From positions 248,001-312,000 of the forward strand of contig NZ_AP020337.1 of assembly GCF_009176725.1 (NCBI RefSeq): a stretch of DNA of 64,000 bases, given 5' to 3'. Source of the DNA: Pseudomonas sp. KUIN-1. Its GTDB lineage: Bacteria; Pseudomonadota; Gammaproteobacteria; Pseudomonadales; Pseudomonadaceae. Under the pieces are notes generated by a model. The model was given only the letters and a program-made list of their open reading frames with translations, was not told the DNA's origin and did no database searches. Below are positions 46,719-54,418 of the stretch, piece after piece; within the stretch, counting starts at the first letter, position 1; each line of letters opens with the position of its first letter. The translations under genes were made by a program, and so were the position numbers.

Positions 46719-47363
46719 TTACTTGGCGGCTGCGGCAGCCGCTCGCTCTTTGGCAATCAACTGGTCGGCAACTTCCAGGGTCTTTTCCGGACCACCGGCA
46801 GAACCCAGGTCAAAGCGGTACTTGCCATTGACGATCATGGTCGGAACGCCGGTCACTTCGTACTTCTTGGCCAGTTCCTTGTACTGGGCGATCTTGCCCT
46901 TGACTGCGAAAGAGTCGAACGTCTTCAGGAAGTCTTCCTTGTTCACGCCCTGTGTGGCGACGAAATCAGCCATGTCATTCTTGTCGGTCAGACGCTTGCC
47001 GCCTTTCTGGATGGCTTCGAATACGGCTGCGTGAACCTTGTGTTCGACGCCCATGGTGTCCAGGGTGATGAACAGCTGGCCGTGAGCGTCCCAAGGGCCG
47101 CCGAACATGGCAGGGATGCGTACGAACTTCACGTCGGACGGCAGTTTTTCAACCCACGGATTGATGGTTGGCTCGAATGCGTAGCAATGCGGGCAGCCAT
47201 ACCAGAACAGCTCGACGACTTCGATCTTGCCTGGCTCGGCAACAGGCACAGCGCTTGCCAGCTCGACGTATTGCTTGCCGGCCTCGATGGGCGTGGCGGC
47301 CTGGGCGGACATACCGAACAGACTGGCGGCAACCAGAGCGGCGCTGATGATCAGATTACGCAT
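46719..47363 (-). CDS. dsbA: Thiol:disulfide interchange protein DsbA
   Basis: Periplasmic disulfide oxidase of 214 residues with a signal peptide (residues 1-22, ending AQA), active-site C57-P-H-C60 in FWYGCPHCYAFEP, and the cis-proline loop TGVPTMIV. It introduces disulfides into exported proteins and is kept oxidised by DsbB. ATG 47363 has AGGAG upstream. It is the first gene of the operon with the EEP and cyclase genes. Upstream, engB follows directly in the divergent direction, with no cytochrome c4 genes between. Confidence 0.96.
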   Translation of the reverse strand: MRNLIISAALVAASLFGMSAQAATPIEAGKQYVELASAVPVAEPGKIEVVELFWYGCPHCYAFEPTINPWVEKLPSDVKFVRIPAMFGGPWDAHGQLFITLDTMGVEHKVHAAVFEAIQKGGKRLTDKNDMADFVATQGVNKEDFLKTFDSFAVKGKIAQYKELAKKYEVTGVPTMIVNGKYRFDLGSAGGPEKTLEVADQLIAKERAAAAAAK

Positions 47364-47656
47364 GCTTTACTCCTGAGCAGATTGAATCGCCTTCAAGCGA
47401 CGGTGTTTCGACCGGACGCGAAAGCCTGAGTTCGTTAGTGTAACGCTGAGGTTGTAAAAATGGGCGACCGAGGACGGCCTTTTTGCATAAGCAGTGAAGC
47501 AGGTCATGTCTGAATGTTCCAGCACGTCCGTCAGGGCGGGCTGATACGGTGTGAGTGTGGGCCGGGGGACAGGTGTGTCATTATATGCGCACGCATCCAA
47601 ACGAAACCGACACCTCCTGCCGCACCCCTTGCAGGCAGGTCTTCACCGGAAATCAC

Positions 47657-48292
47657 ATGCAACTCAAAAACCCCATCCTCGGTCTGTGCCAACAGGCCAC
47701 GTTCATGCTCAGCGCCGCCAAGGTCGACCAATGCCCCGACGACGAAGGTTTTGAGGTCGCATTTGCCGGTCGCTCCAACGCGGGCAAATCGAGCGCGCTG
47801 AACACCCTGACCCACGCCAGCCTGGCGCGTACATCGAAGACCCCGGGGCGTACCCAGTTGCTGAACTTTTTCGGTCTGGACGAAGATCGGCGTCTGGTCG
47901 ACCTGCCCGGTTATGGCTACGCCAAGGTGCCCATCCCGCTCAAACTGCACTGGCAGCGTCACCTGGAAGCCTATCTGGGCAGCCGCGAAAGCCTGAAGGG
48001 GCTGATCCTGATGATGGATATCCGTCATCCAATGACCGACTTCGACGTGTTGATGCTGGACTGGGCCATCGCCAGCAACATGCCGATGCACATTCTGTTG
48101 ACCAAGGCCGACAAGCTGACCTACGGCGCGGCCAAGAACACGCTGCTCAAGGTTCAGGCCGAGATTCGCAAAGGCTGGGGCGATGCAGTGAGCATCCAGT
48201 TGTTCTCGGCCCCCAAGCGCATGGGGCTGGAAGAGGCCTACACCGTGCTGGCCGACTGGATGGAACTGGAAGACAAGGCACCTGCGGAGTAA
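47657..48292 (+). CDS. engB: Ribosome biogenesis GTPase EngB (YihA/YsxC)
   Basis: GTPase of 211 residues needed for 50S assembly. G motifs: G1 GRSNAGKS (38-45), G3 [12 protein letters not shown]4 TKAD, and SAPKR in the G5 region. ATG 47657 has CGGAAA upstream and yields the family N-terminus; earlier in-frame starts exist at 47585 and 47555 but lack support. Convergent with the ErsA RNA and polA. Confidence 0.94.
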
Positions 48293-48301
48293 ATCGCAGG
48301 C

Positions 48302-48346
48302 AAAAAAGACCCCGGACTTCGCATGGGGAGGGGGAAGTTCCGGGGC
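48302..48346 (-). terminator. Intrinsic terminator of ErsA
   Basis: On the minus strand CCCCGGAACTTC (48345-48334) pairs with GAAGTCCGGGG (48320-48310, one bulge), followed by six U residues (48307-48302). The 13-nt loop exposes a C-rich single-stranded stretch CCCTCCCC, a likely mRNA-pairing seed. Confidence 0.92.
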
Positions 48347-48429
48347 TTAAGGTCCAGACCTTAGGGTGGGATCTGGATAACTGCCAACACTTAACACAAC
48401 TAGGAGCACGATCGATTTTTCAACCAATC
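48302..48429 (-). ncRNA. ersA: ErsA small regulatory RNA (Spot 42 position)
   Basis: A predicted RNA of about 128 nt is transcribed leftwards between engB and polA, the position of ErsA in P. aeruginosa (about 132 nt) and of Spot 42 in E. coli. It starts downstream of an AlgU-type promoter (48436-48463) and ends at a strong terminator. No open frame is present. ErsA in P. aeruginosa is controlled by the envelope stress sigma factor and pairs with mRNAs including algC. The 5' end is estimated from the promoter spacing. The identification rests on synteny, promoter type and terminator structure; I had no sequence alignment. Confidence 0.85.
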
Positions 48430-48435
48430 GACACG

Positions 48436-48463
48436 TCTGACTCCTGTCCAAACGGTTAAGTTC
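48436..48463 (-). promoter_or_regulatory. AlgU (sigma-22/RpoE-type) promoter of ErsA
   Basis: On the minus strand, a -35 GAACTT (48463-48458) is followed after 17 nt by TCAGA (48440-48436), close to the AlgU consensus GAACTT-N16/17-TCTGA. It is correctly placed for a start near 48429. Confidence 0.8.
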
Positions 48464-48502
48464 CAGCAGTGAAGAAAAGTTCACATTTCCTACAATATTT
48501 GA

Positions 48503-48522
48503 CGAACCTGCGTACAGGTTCG
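48503..48522 (-). terminator. Hairpin downstream of polA
   Basis: CGAACCTG and CAGGTTCG form a perfect 8-bp stem with a 4-nt loop 11 nt after the polA stop. The following minus-strand sequence (TCAAATATT) is A/T-rich but not a T-run, so termination is likely partial, and polA read-through into ErsA is possible. Confidence 0.55.
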
Positions 48523-48533
48523 CCATTTCAGGC

Positions 48534-51299
48534 TCAGTGAGCCTCGTCCCAATTGTTGCCAACCCCCACTTCTACCAGCAACGGCACGGCCAATTCTGCT
48601 GCGCCGCTCATGTGCGGACGGATCTGTTCACTGATCTGATCGACCAGGTCCTCGCGCACTTCAAGCACCAGTTCATCGTGTACCTGCAGGATTACCCGTG
48701 CATCCAGGCCGGACTCGTCCAGCCAGCCGTTCACCGCCACCATGGCTTTCTTGATGATATCCGCAGCGGTGCCCTGCATCGGCGCGTTGATCGCCATGCG
48801 TTCCGCGCCTTTGCGCAGGGACTGGTTCTTGGCGTTGATGTCCGGCAGGTACAGGCGACGACCGAAGATGGTCTCGACGAAACCTTGCTCGGCAGCCTGG
48901 GCGCGGGTGCGTTCCATGTAGTTCAGCACGCCGGGGTAGCGGGCGAAGTAGCGGTCGACGTACGCCTGTGACTGCTTGCGGTCCACGCCAATCTGCTTGG
49001 CCAGGCCGAACGCGCTCATGCCGTAGATCAGGCCGAAGTTGATCGCCTTGGCGCTGCGACGCATGTCAGTGGTGACGTTTTCCAGCTCGACGCCGAAGAC
49101 TTCCGCCGCCGTGGCGCGGTGAACGTCCAGGTCATTGCGGAATGCATGCAGCAAGCCTTCGTCCTGGGCCAGATGCGCCATGATGCGCAGTTCGATCTGC
49201 GAATAGTCGGCGGCCAGCAGCTTGTAGCCCTTCGGCGCCACGAATGCCTGACGGATGCGCCGCCCTTCAGCGGTACGAATCGGGATGTTCTGCAGGTTCG
49301 GATCGCTGGAGGACAAGCGCCCGGTAACGGCCACCGCCTGATGATAGGAGGTGTGAATACGTCCGGTGCGCGGGTTGATCTGCTCCGGCAGGCGGTCGGT
49401 GTAGGTGCTCTTGAGCTTGCTCATCGAGCGGTATTGCATCAGCACCTTGGGCAGCGGGAAATCCTGCTCCGCGAGTTCGGCAAGCACGGCTTCGGCAGTC
49501 GATGCCTGGCCGGTGGCGGTCTTGCTGAGAATCGGCATGCCGAGTTTTTCGTAGAGAATCACGCCCAGCTGCTTGGGCGAGCCGAGGTTGAACTCTTCGC
49601 CGGCAATGGCGAAGGCTTCGCGCTCCAGCGCGGTCATCTTGTCGCCCAGTTCGACACTCTGGATGCCCAGCAGGTTGGCATCGACCAGCGCGCCCTGGCG
49701 CTCGATACGCGCCAGGACAGGCACCAGCGGCATCTCGATATCGTTCAATACCGGCTGCAGGGTCGGAATCGCGGCCAGCCGCGCGTCGAAGACTTCATGC
49801 AGGCGCAGGGTCAGGTCCGCTTCTTCGGCGGCGTAATTGCCAGCCTGTTCCAGGGCAATCTGGTCAAAGCTCAGCTGTTTGGCGCCTTTGCCGGCAATCT
49901 CCTGGAAATTGATCGGCGTGTGCGTCAGGTACTTGGCCACCAGGCTGTCGCGGTCGTGGCGGGTGGCGGTGGAGTCCAGTACGTAGGATTCCAGAATGGT
50001 GTCGAAGCGCACGCCCTGCAGGTCGATGCCTTGAGCCTGATCGCCGTCGATCGCGCAATTGGCAAGCAGGTTGATGGCGAACTTGGCGTGCTGGCCGACC
50101 TTGATTTTGTCCGGGTCTTCCAGCAGCGGCTTGAGCGCCTTGAGCACCGTGTCGCGGTCCAGTTGCTGCGGCACGCCCATGTAGGAGTGGGTCAGCGGAA
50201 TGTAAGCGGCTTCGTGGGTCTGAATGGCGAAGGACAGGCCGACCAGTTGCGCACGCTGGGCATCAGTGCCGTTGCTCTGGGTGACGAAGGCAAACAGCGG
50301 CGCGGCCTGCAGCTTCTTCAGCCAGGCATCGAACTGGCCCTGTTCAAGAATGACTTCATAGGCGGCTTCCCTGGCTTCGGCGGTCGGCTCTTCGACGGTC
50401 AGCTCCTGGCCGGCGCGCTTGGCGTCGCGTTGCAGGTCTTCGATCCAGCTCTTGAATTCCAGCTCGGCGTACAGCTCCATCAATGTGTCACGGTCAGGCT
50501 CGCCGCAATGCAATTGATCCAGCTCGATGTCCAGCGGGACGTCGATCTTGATGGTCGCCAGTTCGTAAGACAAAAAGGCCATCTCACGATGTTCTTCGAG
50601 TTTGGCGGCCAGGGTCTTGGCGCCACGGATCGGCAGGGAAGCGACCTTGTCGAGGTTCTCGTAAAGCTCCTTGATGCCACCGCCGATGCCAACCAGCAGA
50701 CCGACCGCGGTTTTCTCGCCAACGCCGGGCACGCCGGGAATGTTGTCGACCTTGTCGCCCATCAGCGCCAGGTAATCGATGATGTGCTCCGGACCGACGC
50801 CGAATTTCTCTTTCACGCCCGCCACATCCAGCACGCTGCCGGTCATGGTGTTGACCAGGGTAATGTGGCCGTCGACCAGTTGCGCCATGTCCTTGTCGCC
50901 GGTGGAGATCACCACTGGACGATCGGCCGCCGCGCTGCTGCGTGCCAGCGTGCCGATCACGTCATCGGCTTCGACGCCTTCGACGCACAGAAACGGGTAG
51001 CCCATGCCTTTGACGCAGGCATGCAGCAGATCGACCTGCACGCGCAGATCGTCCGGCATGCTCGGCCGGTTGGCTTTGTAGTCGTTGTACAGCGCATCAC
51101 GGAACGTCCCGCCCTTGGCGTCGAACACCACGGCGAGCGGGCTGTCCGGGTACTGGCGCCGCAGGCTTTTGAGCATGTTGAGCACGCCCTTGACGGCACC
51201 GGTCGGCAATCCTTTGGAGGTGGCCAGTGGTGGCAGTGCGTGGAAGGCGCGGTAGAGGTAGGAGGAACCGTCTACCAGGACGAGTGGCGCTTGGGTCAT
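48534..51299 (-). CDS. polA: DNA polymerase I with degenerate proofreading domain
   Basis: DNA polymerase I of 921 residues for Okazaki fragment processing and repair. The 5' nuclease domain (1-290, with DAKGGTFRD, EADDVIGT, ISTGDKDMAQL, GDKVDNIPGVPGVGEKTA) and the polymerase domain (about 520-921, with DYSQIELR, KAINFGLIYG and VHDELVLEV) are intact. The 3'-5' exonuclease domain (about 315-510) keeps its fold but not its metal ligands: by alignment with E. coli D355, E357, D424 and D501 the residues here are V339, Q341, A408 and E493. Proofreading is therefore predicted to be lost. ATG 51299 gives the standard TQAPLVLVDGSSYLYRAFH start. Confidence 0.97.
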   Translation of the reverse strand: MTQAPLVLVDGSSYLYRAFHALPPLATSKGLPTGAVKGVLNMLKSLRRQYPDSPLAVVFDAKGGTFRDALYNDYKANRPSMPDDLRVQVDLLHACVKGMGYPFLCVEGVEADDVIGTLARSSAAADRPVVISTGDKDMAQLVDGHITLVNTMTGSVLDVAGVKEKFGVGPEHIIDYLALMGDKVDNIPGVPGVGEKTAVGLLVGIGGGIKELYENLDKVASLPIRGAKTLAAKLEEHREMAFLSYELATIKIDVPLDIELDQLHCGEPDRDTLMELYAELEFKSWIEDLQRDAKRAGQELTVEEPTAEAREAAYEVILEQGQFDAWLKKLQAAPLFAFVTQSNGTDAQRAQLVGLSFAIQTHEAAYIPLTHSYMGVPQQLDRDTVLKALKPLLEDPDKIKVGQHAKFAINLLANCAIDGDQAQGIDLQGVRFDTILESYVLDSTATRHDRDSLVAKYLTHTPINFQEIAGKGAKQLSFDQIALEQAGNYAAEEADLTLRLHEVFDARLAAIPTLQPVLNDIEMPLVPVLARIERQGALVDANLLGIQSVELGDKMTALEREAFAIAGEEFNLGSPKQLGVILYEKLGMPILSKTATGQASTAEAVLAELAEQDFPLPKVLMQYRSMSKLKSTYTDRLPEQINPRTGRIHTSYHQAVAVTGRLSSSDPNLQNIPIRTAEGRRIRQAFVAPKGYKLLAADYSQIELRIMAHLAQDEGLLHAFRNDLDVHRATAAEVFGVELENVTTDMRRSAKAINFGLIYGMSAFGLAKQIGVDRKQSQAYVDRYFARYPGVLNYMERTRAQAAEQGFVETIFGRRLYLPDINAKNQSLRKGAERMAINAPMQGTAADIIKKAMVAVNGWLDESGLDARVILQVHDELVLEVREDLVDQISEQIRPHMSGAAELAVPLLVEVGVGNNWDEAH

Positions 51300-51373
51300 G
51301 AGCAGAATCAACCTTTTCGGCGGGGTCGGCGCTAGAATGCGCGGACCATTGACGACAAAGGGACAAGGTTATC

Positions 51374-51661
51374 ATGTGCAAGGTAAATCGACTGATATTG
51401 ACCGGCCTGTTGGCATTTTGCCCTTTGCTCGCTGTTGCAGCAGAAGATCCACCTTCAGCGGCGCCGGACGTTACTATTCGCACTGACGGTGACAGAACCA
51501 TTCAGGAATACCGCCAGAATGGCTTTCTGTATGCGGTTAAAATCACCCCGAAACACGGCAAACCCTATTTTCTGGTGCGCGCCGATGGTACAAGCCCCAA
51601 TTTCATTCGTTCGGACCAACCGGACATGCTGATCCCGCAGTGGGAAATATTCAGCTGGTAG
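51374..51661 (+). CDS. DUF2782 periplasmic protein
   Basis: Small protein of 95 residues with a signal peptide (residues 1-23, cleaved at AVAA) and a DUF2782 domain (TIRTDGDRTIQEYRQNG and KPYFLVRADG). The function is unknown. It is divergent from polA and lies 36 nt before thrB, the same order as PA5493-PA5495 in P. aeruginosa, and is probably co-transcribed with thrB. Confidence 0.87.
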   Translation: MCKVNRLILTGLLAFCPLLAVAAEDPPSAAPDVTIRTDGDRTIQEYRQNGFLYAVKITPKHGKPYFLVRADGTSPNFIRSDQPDMLIPQWEIFSW

Positions 51662-51697
51662 CACCCTACATTCACTTCAATCGTTGGCAGTCCTGAT

Positions 51698-52648
51698 ATG
51701 TCCGTTTTTACCCCACTGGCTCGGCCCGAGCTGGAAACATTTCTCGCCCCTTACGGGCTCGGCCGTCTGCTTGACTATCAGGGCATCGCTGCCGGTAGTG
51801 AAAACACCAATTACTTCATCAGTCTGGAGCAGGGCGAGTTCGTGCTGACTTTGGTCGAGCGCGGTCCGGTTCAGGAAATGCCGTTCTTCATCGAACTGCT
51901 CGACGTGCTGCATGAGGCCGATCTGCCGGTGCCTTATGCGCTGCGCACCACCGACGGTCAGGCGCTGCGCGAGCTGGCAGACAAACCGGCGCTTTTGCAG
52001 CCGCGTCTGCCAGGCAAGCACATCAGCGAGCCGAACACCCAGCACTGTGTACAGATTGGCGAGTTGCTGGCCAACCTGCATCTGGCGACCCGCGGGCAGA
52101 TCGTCGAGCGCAAGACTGATCGCGGTCTGGACTGGATGCTGAGCGAGGGGCGCAATTTTCTGTCGCACTTGGGCGAGACTCAGCGAGCGCTGCTTGAAAA
52201 GAGCCTTCAGGAGATCGAGGCGTGCAAACCGCAGATCATGGCGCTGCCGCGCGCCAATCTGCATGCCGATCTGTTCCGCGACAACGTACTGTTCGAAGGG
52301 ACGCACCTGACCGGGTTGATCGATTTCTACAATGCCTGCTCGGGTCCGATGTTGTACGACCTGGCGATTACCCTCAACGACTGGTGTTCCCGCGAAAACG
52401 GTCAGCTCGATGCTGTCCGCGCGCGCGCCTTGCTGGGGGCCTATGCAGGCTTGCGACCGTTCACGGCTGCGGAGTCGAAGCTCTGGGCGACCATGTTGCG
52501 TATCGCTTGTGTGCGTTTCTGGCTGTCACGTTTGATCGCCGCTGAAACCTTCGCCGGTCAGGATGTGCTGATTCATGATCCTGCGGAGTTCGAGCGCCGC
52601 CTGGCCGAGCGCCAGGAAGCGCATATTGCGTTGCCGTTTGCGCTCTGA
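51698..52648 (+). CDS. thrB: Homoserine kinase
   Basis: Kinase of 316 residues of the aminoglycoside phosphotransferase-like homoserine kinase family found in Pseudomonas (not the GHMP type of E. coli). The catalytic loop NLHADLFRDNVLF is near residue 186 and the metal-binding LIDFYNACSGP near residue 207. It phosphorylates homoserine in threonine biosynthesis. The N-terminus SVFTPLARPELETFLAPYGLG is the family start. Confidence 0.93.
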   Translation: MSVFTPLARPELETFLAPYGLGRLLDYQGIAAGSENTNYFISLEQGEFVLTLVERGPVQEMPFFIELLDVLHEADLPVPYALRTTDGQALRELADKPALLQPRLPGKHISEPNTQHCVQIGELLANLHLATRGQIVERKTDRGLDWMLSEGRNFLSHLGETQRALLEKSLQEIEACKPQIMALPRANLHADLFRDNVLFEGTHLTGLIDFYNACSGPMLYDLAITLNDWCSRENGQLDAVRARALLGAYAGLRPFTAAESKLWATMLRIACVRFWLSRLIAAETFAGQDVLIHDPAEFERRLAERQEAHIALPFAL

Positions 52649-52720
52649 GACCAGACCTGTCTCCGCGAGTCGATTGTCGTCCCAACGCTCTGAGCTGATC
52701 CCAAAAAGTTGGACAGTTGA

Positions 52721-52898
52721 CTATCGTTCCCATGCTCCGCGTGGGAATGCAGTTGGTGACGCTCTGCGTCGCAAGAGGACGCGGAGCGTCCATACCGGCA
52801 TGCCCACGCGGAGCATGGGCACGATAGTGTTATCCCTGACGACTATCGTTCCTCACGCTCCAGCGTGGGAATGCAGTTCGTGACGCTCCGCGTCACAC
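52721..52898. repeat. Two tandem GC-rich palindromic repeat units
   Basis: Two copies of an ordered module lie in the 278-nt gap between thrB and znuA. Copy 1 runs from CTATCGTTCCCATGCTCCGC (52721-52740) through GTGGGAATGCAG, GACGCTCTGCGTC and GACGCGGAGCGTC to GCATGCCCACGCGGAGCATGG and CACGATAG. Copy 2 starts at 52842 and ends with GACGCTCCGCGTCAC. This matches the modules near 29986. No gene is present. Confidence 0.85.
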
Positions 52899-52926
52899 AG
52901 CAGTGCTGCTATGTGGGCGGTGGCAG

Positions 52927-53877
52927 TCAGAGACTGCTCAGGCAACCCGCCAAATCATCAGCCAGCTTCTGCAAGACTTGCTCGTAACCCTGCGCGGTGG
53001 CCGGGGTGTAGCCGCCCAGTGCATCCAGTTCGGCCAGTTTGACCGGCAGGCCGGCGCTCAGGGTTTCGGCCAGGCGCGGGCGCAGGGGCGGTTCGCTGAA
53101 TACGCAGGTCTTGCCTGCAGCTTTCAGGCGTTCGCGCATGGCGGCGACGTGCTGGGCGCCGGGCTGGATCTCGGCGGCGATGGCGAATACCCCGGCATGC
53201 TTGAGCCCATAGGCCTCTTCGAAATAATCGAAGGCTTCGTGGAATACGAAGTAAGGCTTGCCTGCCACTGTGCTGACACGCTGCTTGATACGGGCGTCCA
53301 GCGTATCCAGACGTTTGCTGAACGCCTCGGCGTTGCTGGCGTAGCGGGCTGCGTTGGCGGGGTCGGCAGCGCTCAGGTCAGTGGCCATTTTTGCGGCGAT
53401 CACCCGCGCGTTGACGGTCGACAGCCACAGGTGCGAATCGAGACTGCCGGGGCGGTGGTCGTGGTCATGTTCGTCTGCGTCGTTGTCGTGATCATGCTCG
53501 TGGTCATCATGCGAGGCGTTGTCTTCGCCAAAGTGCCGCAAGTGCATGCCCGGCAGTGTCTGTACGGCAACCGCAGGCAGTTTGCGGCCCTGAATGACGC
53601 GCGGCAGGAAGGTTTCCATGTCCGGGCCGATCCAGTAGAGCAACTCGACTTCCTGTACACGCCGTACGTCGGACGGGCGCAGCGCGTAGTTATGCGGTGA
53701 GGCGCCCGGTGGCAGAAGCACTTCCGGTGTACCGACGCCATCCTGTACAGCCGCCGCAATCAGCTGCAGAGGCTTGATACTGGTCAGCACTCGGACCTCG
53801 GCCTGAGCAGGGACGATGATCAGCAGGCTGACCCAGAAAACAGCAGCAAGATTTAAAAGACGGCGCACTCGAATCAC
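52927..53877 (-). CDS. znuA: Zinc ABC transporter substrate-binding protein ZnuA
   Basis: Periplasmic zinc-binding protein of 316 residues with a signal peptide (residues 1-26, ending AQA), zinc-ligand histidines in SPHNYALRPSD (near residue 60), a His/Asp-rich loop (residues 118-142) typical of ZnuA that may capture zinc, SHLWLS, and FHEAFDYFEE. It delivers zinc to ZnuB. The start is GTG at 53877; the upstream ATG is out of frame. It is divergent from the zur-znuC-znuB operon and shares a 58-nt control region with it. Confidence 0.94.
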   Translation of the reverse strand: MIRVRRLLNLAAVFWVSLLIIVPAQAEVRVLTSIKPLQLIAAAVQDGVGTPEVLLPPGASPHNYALRPSDVRRVQEVELLYWIGPDMETFLPRVIQGRKLPAVAVQTLPGMHLRHFGEDNASHDDHEHDHDNDADEHDHDHRPGSLDSHLWLSTVNARVIAAKMATDLSAADPANAARYASNAEAFSKRLDTLDARIKQRVSTVAGKPYFVFHEAFDYFEEAYGLKHAGVFAIAAEIQPGAQHVAAMRERLKAAGKTCVFSEPPLRPRLAETLSAGLPVKLAELDALGGYTPATAQGYEQVLQKLADDLAGCLSSL

Positions 53878-53896
53878 TCATATCAGCCAGGAACGG

Positions 53897-53909
53897 GTAA
53901 CATAATAAC
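53897..53909. promoter_or_regulatory. Candidate Zur box
   Basis: GTAACATAATAAC matches 9 of 12 fixed positions of the core GTTATANTATAAC Zur box of gammaproteobacteria and lies centrally in the 58-nt region between znuA and zur, where Zur is expected to act on both transcripts. Confidence 0.55.
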
Positions 53910-53935
53910 GTCTCTAGCCAATATCGTCGCTGCTC

Positions 53936-54418
53936 ATGCCCAATACTCCCCTGGCCAGTCGCCCCCATGACCACTCTCACTGCGTGCATTCGGCCCTCGC
54001 CGAAGCCGATGCGCTATGCGCCAAACAGGGTCTGCGCCTGACCACCTTGCGCCGTCGTGTGCTGGAACTGGTCTGGCAAAGCCACAAGCCGCTGGGTGCC
54101 TACGACATCCTTGCGGTGCTGAGTGATGAAGACGGTCGCCGTGCGGCCCCGCCAACGGTTTACCGTGCGCTGGATTTCCTCCTGGAAAACGGTCTGGTGC
54201 ACCGGATTGCCTCGCTCAACGCCTTCACGGGCTGTAACCACCCCACTCATGCGCATCAGGGCCAGTTCCTGATCTGCCGCCTGTGTCATGCGGCGATCGA
54301 GCTGCAGCACCCGGCCATCAGCAATGCCGTGGTCGATGCCGCCGCAGGCGTCGGCTTCGCGGTCGAAGGCCAGACGGTCGAGATCGTCGGCGTATGCGCT
54401 GGCTGCAAGGCCGCCTGA
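53936..54418 (+). CDS. zur: Zinc uptake regulator Zur
   Basis: Fur-family repressor of 160 residues: N-terminal winged helix (residues 30-95, [13 protein letters not shown] and [19 protein letters not shown]) and a dimerisation domain with zinc sites ([24 protein letters not shown], and CAGC near the end). The N-terminal tail is His-rich (HDHSHCVH). Known as Np20/Zur in Pseudomonas (PA5499). Its stop overlaps the znuC start by 1 nt (TGATG). Confidence 0.93.
   Translation: MPNTPLASRPHDHSHCVHSALAEADALCAKQGLRLTTLRRRVLELVWQSHKPLGAYDILAVLSDEDGRRAAPPTVYRALDFLLENGLVHRIASLNAFTGCNHPTHAHQGQFLICRLCHAAIELQHPAISNAVVDAAAGVGFAVEGQTVEIVGVCAGCKAA

Noticed and set aside
47367..47600. A 77-codon minus-strand frame between dsbA and engB
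   Set aside because: No ribosome site, no family, and it runs through the expected promoter region of both genes. I also looked for CxxCH remnants of cytochrome c4 and saw none.
49119..51335. A 738-codon open frame opposite polA
   Set aside because: It is the antisense shadow of a GC-rich gene; polA is fully conserved on the other strand and the shadow protein matches no family.
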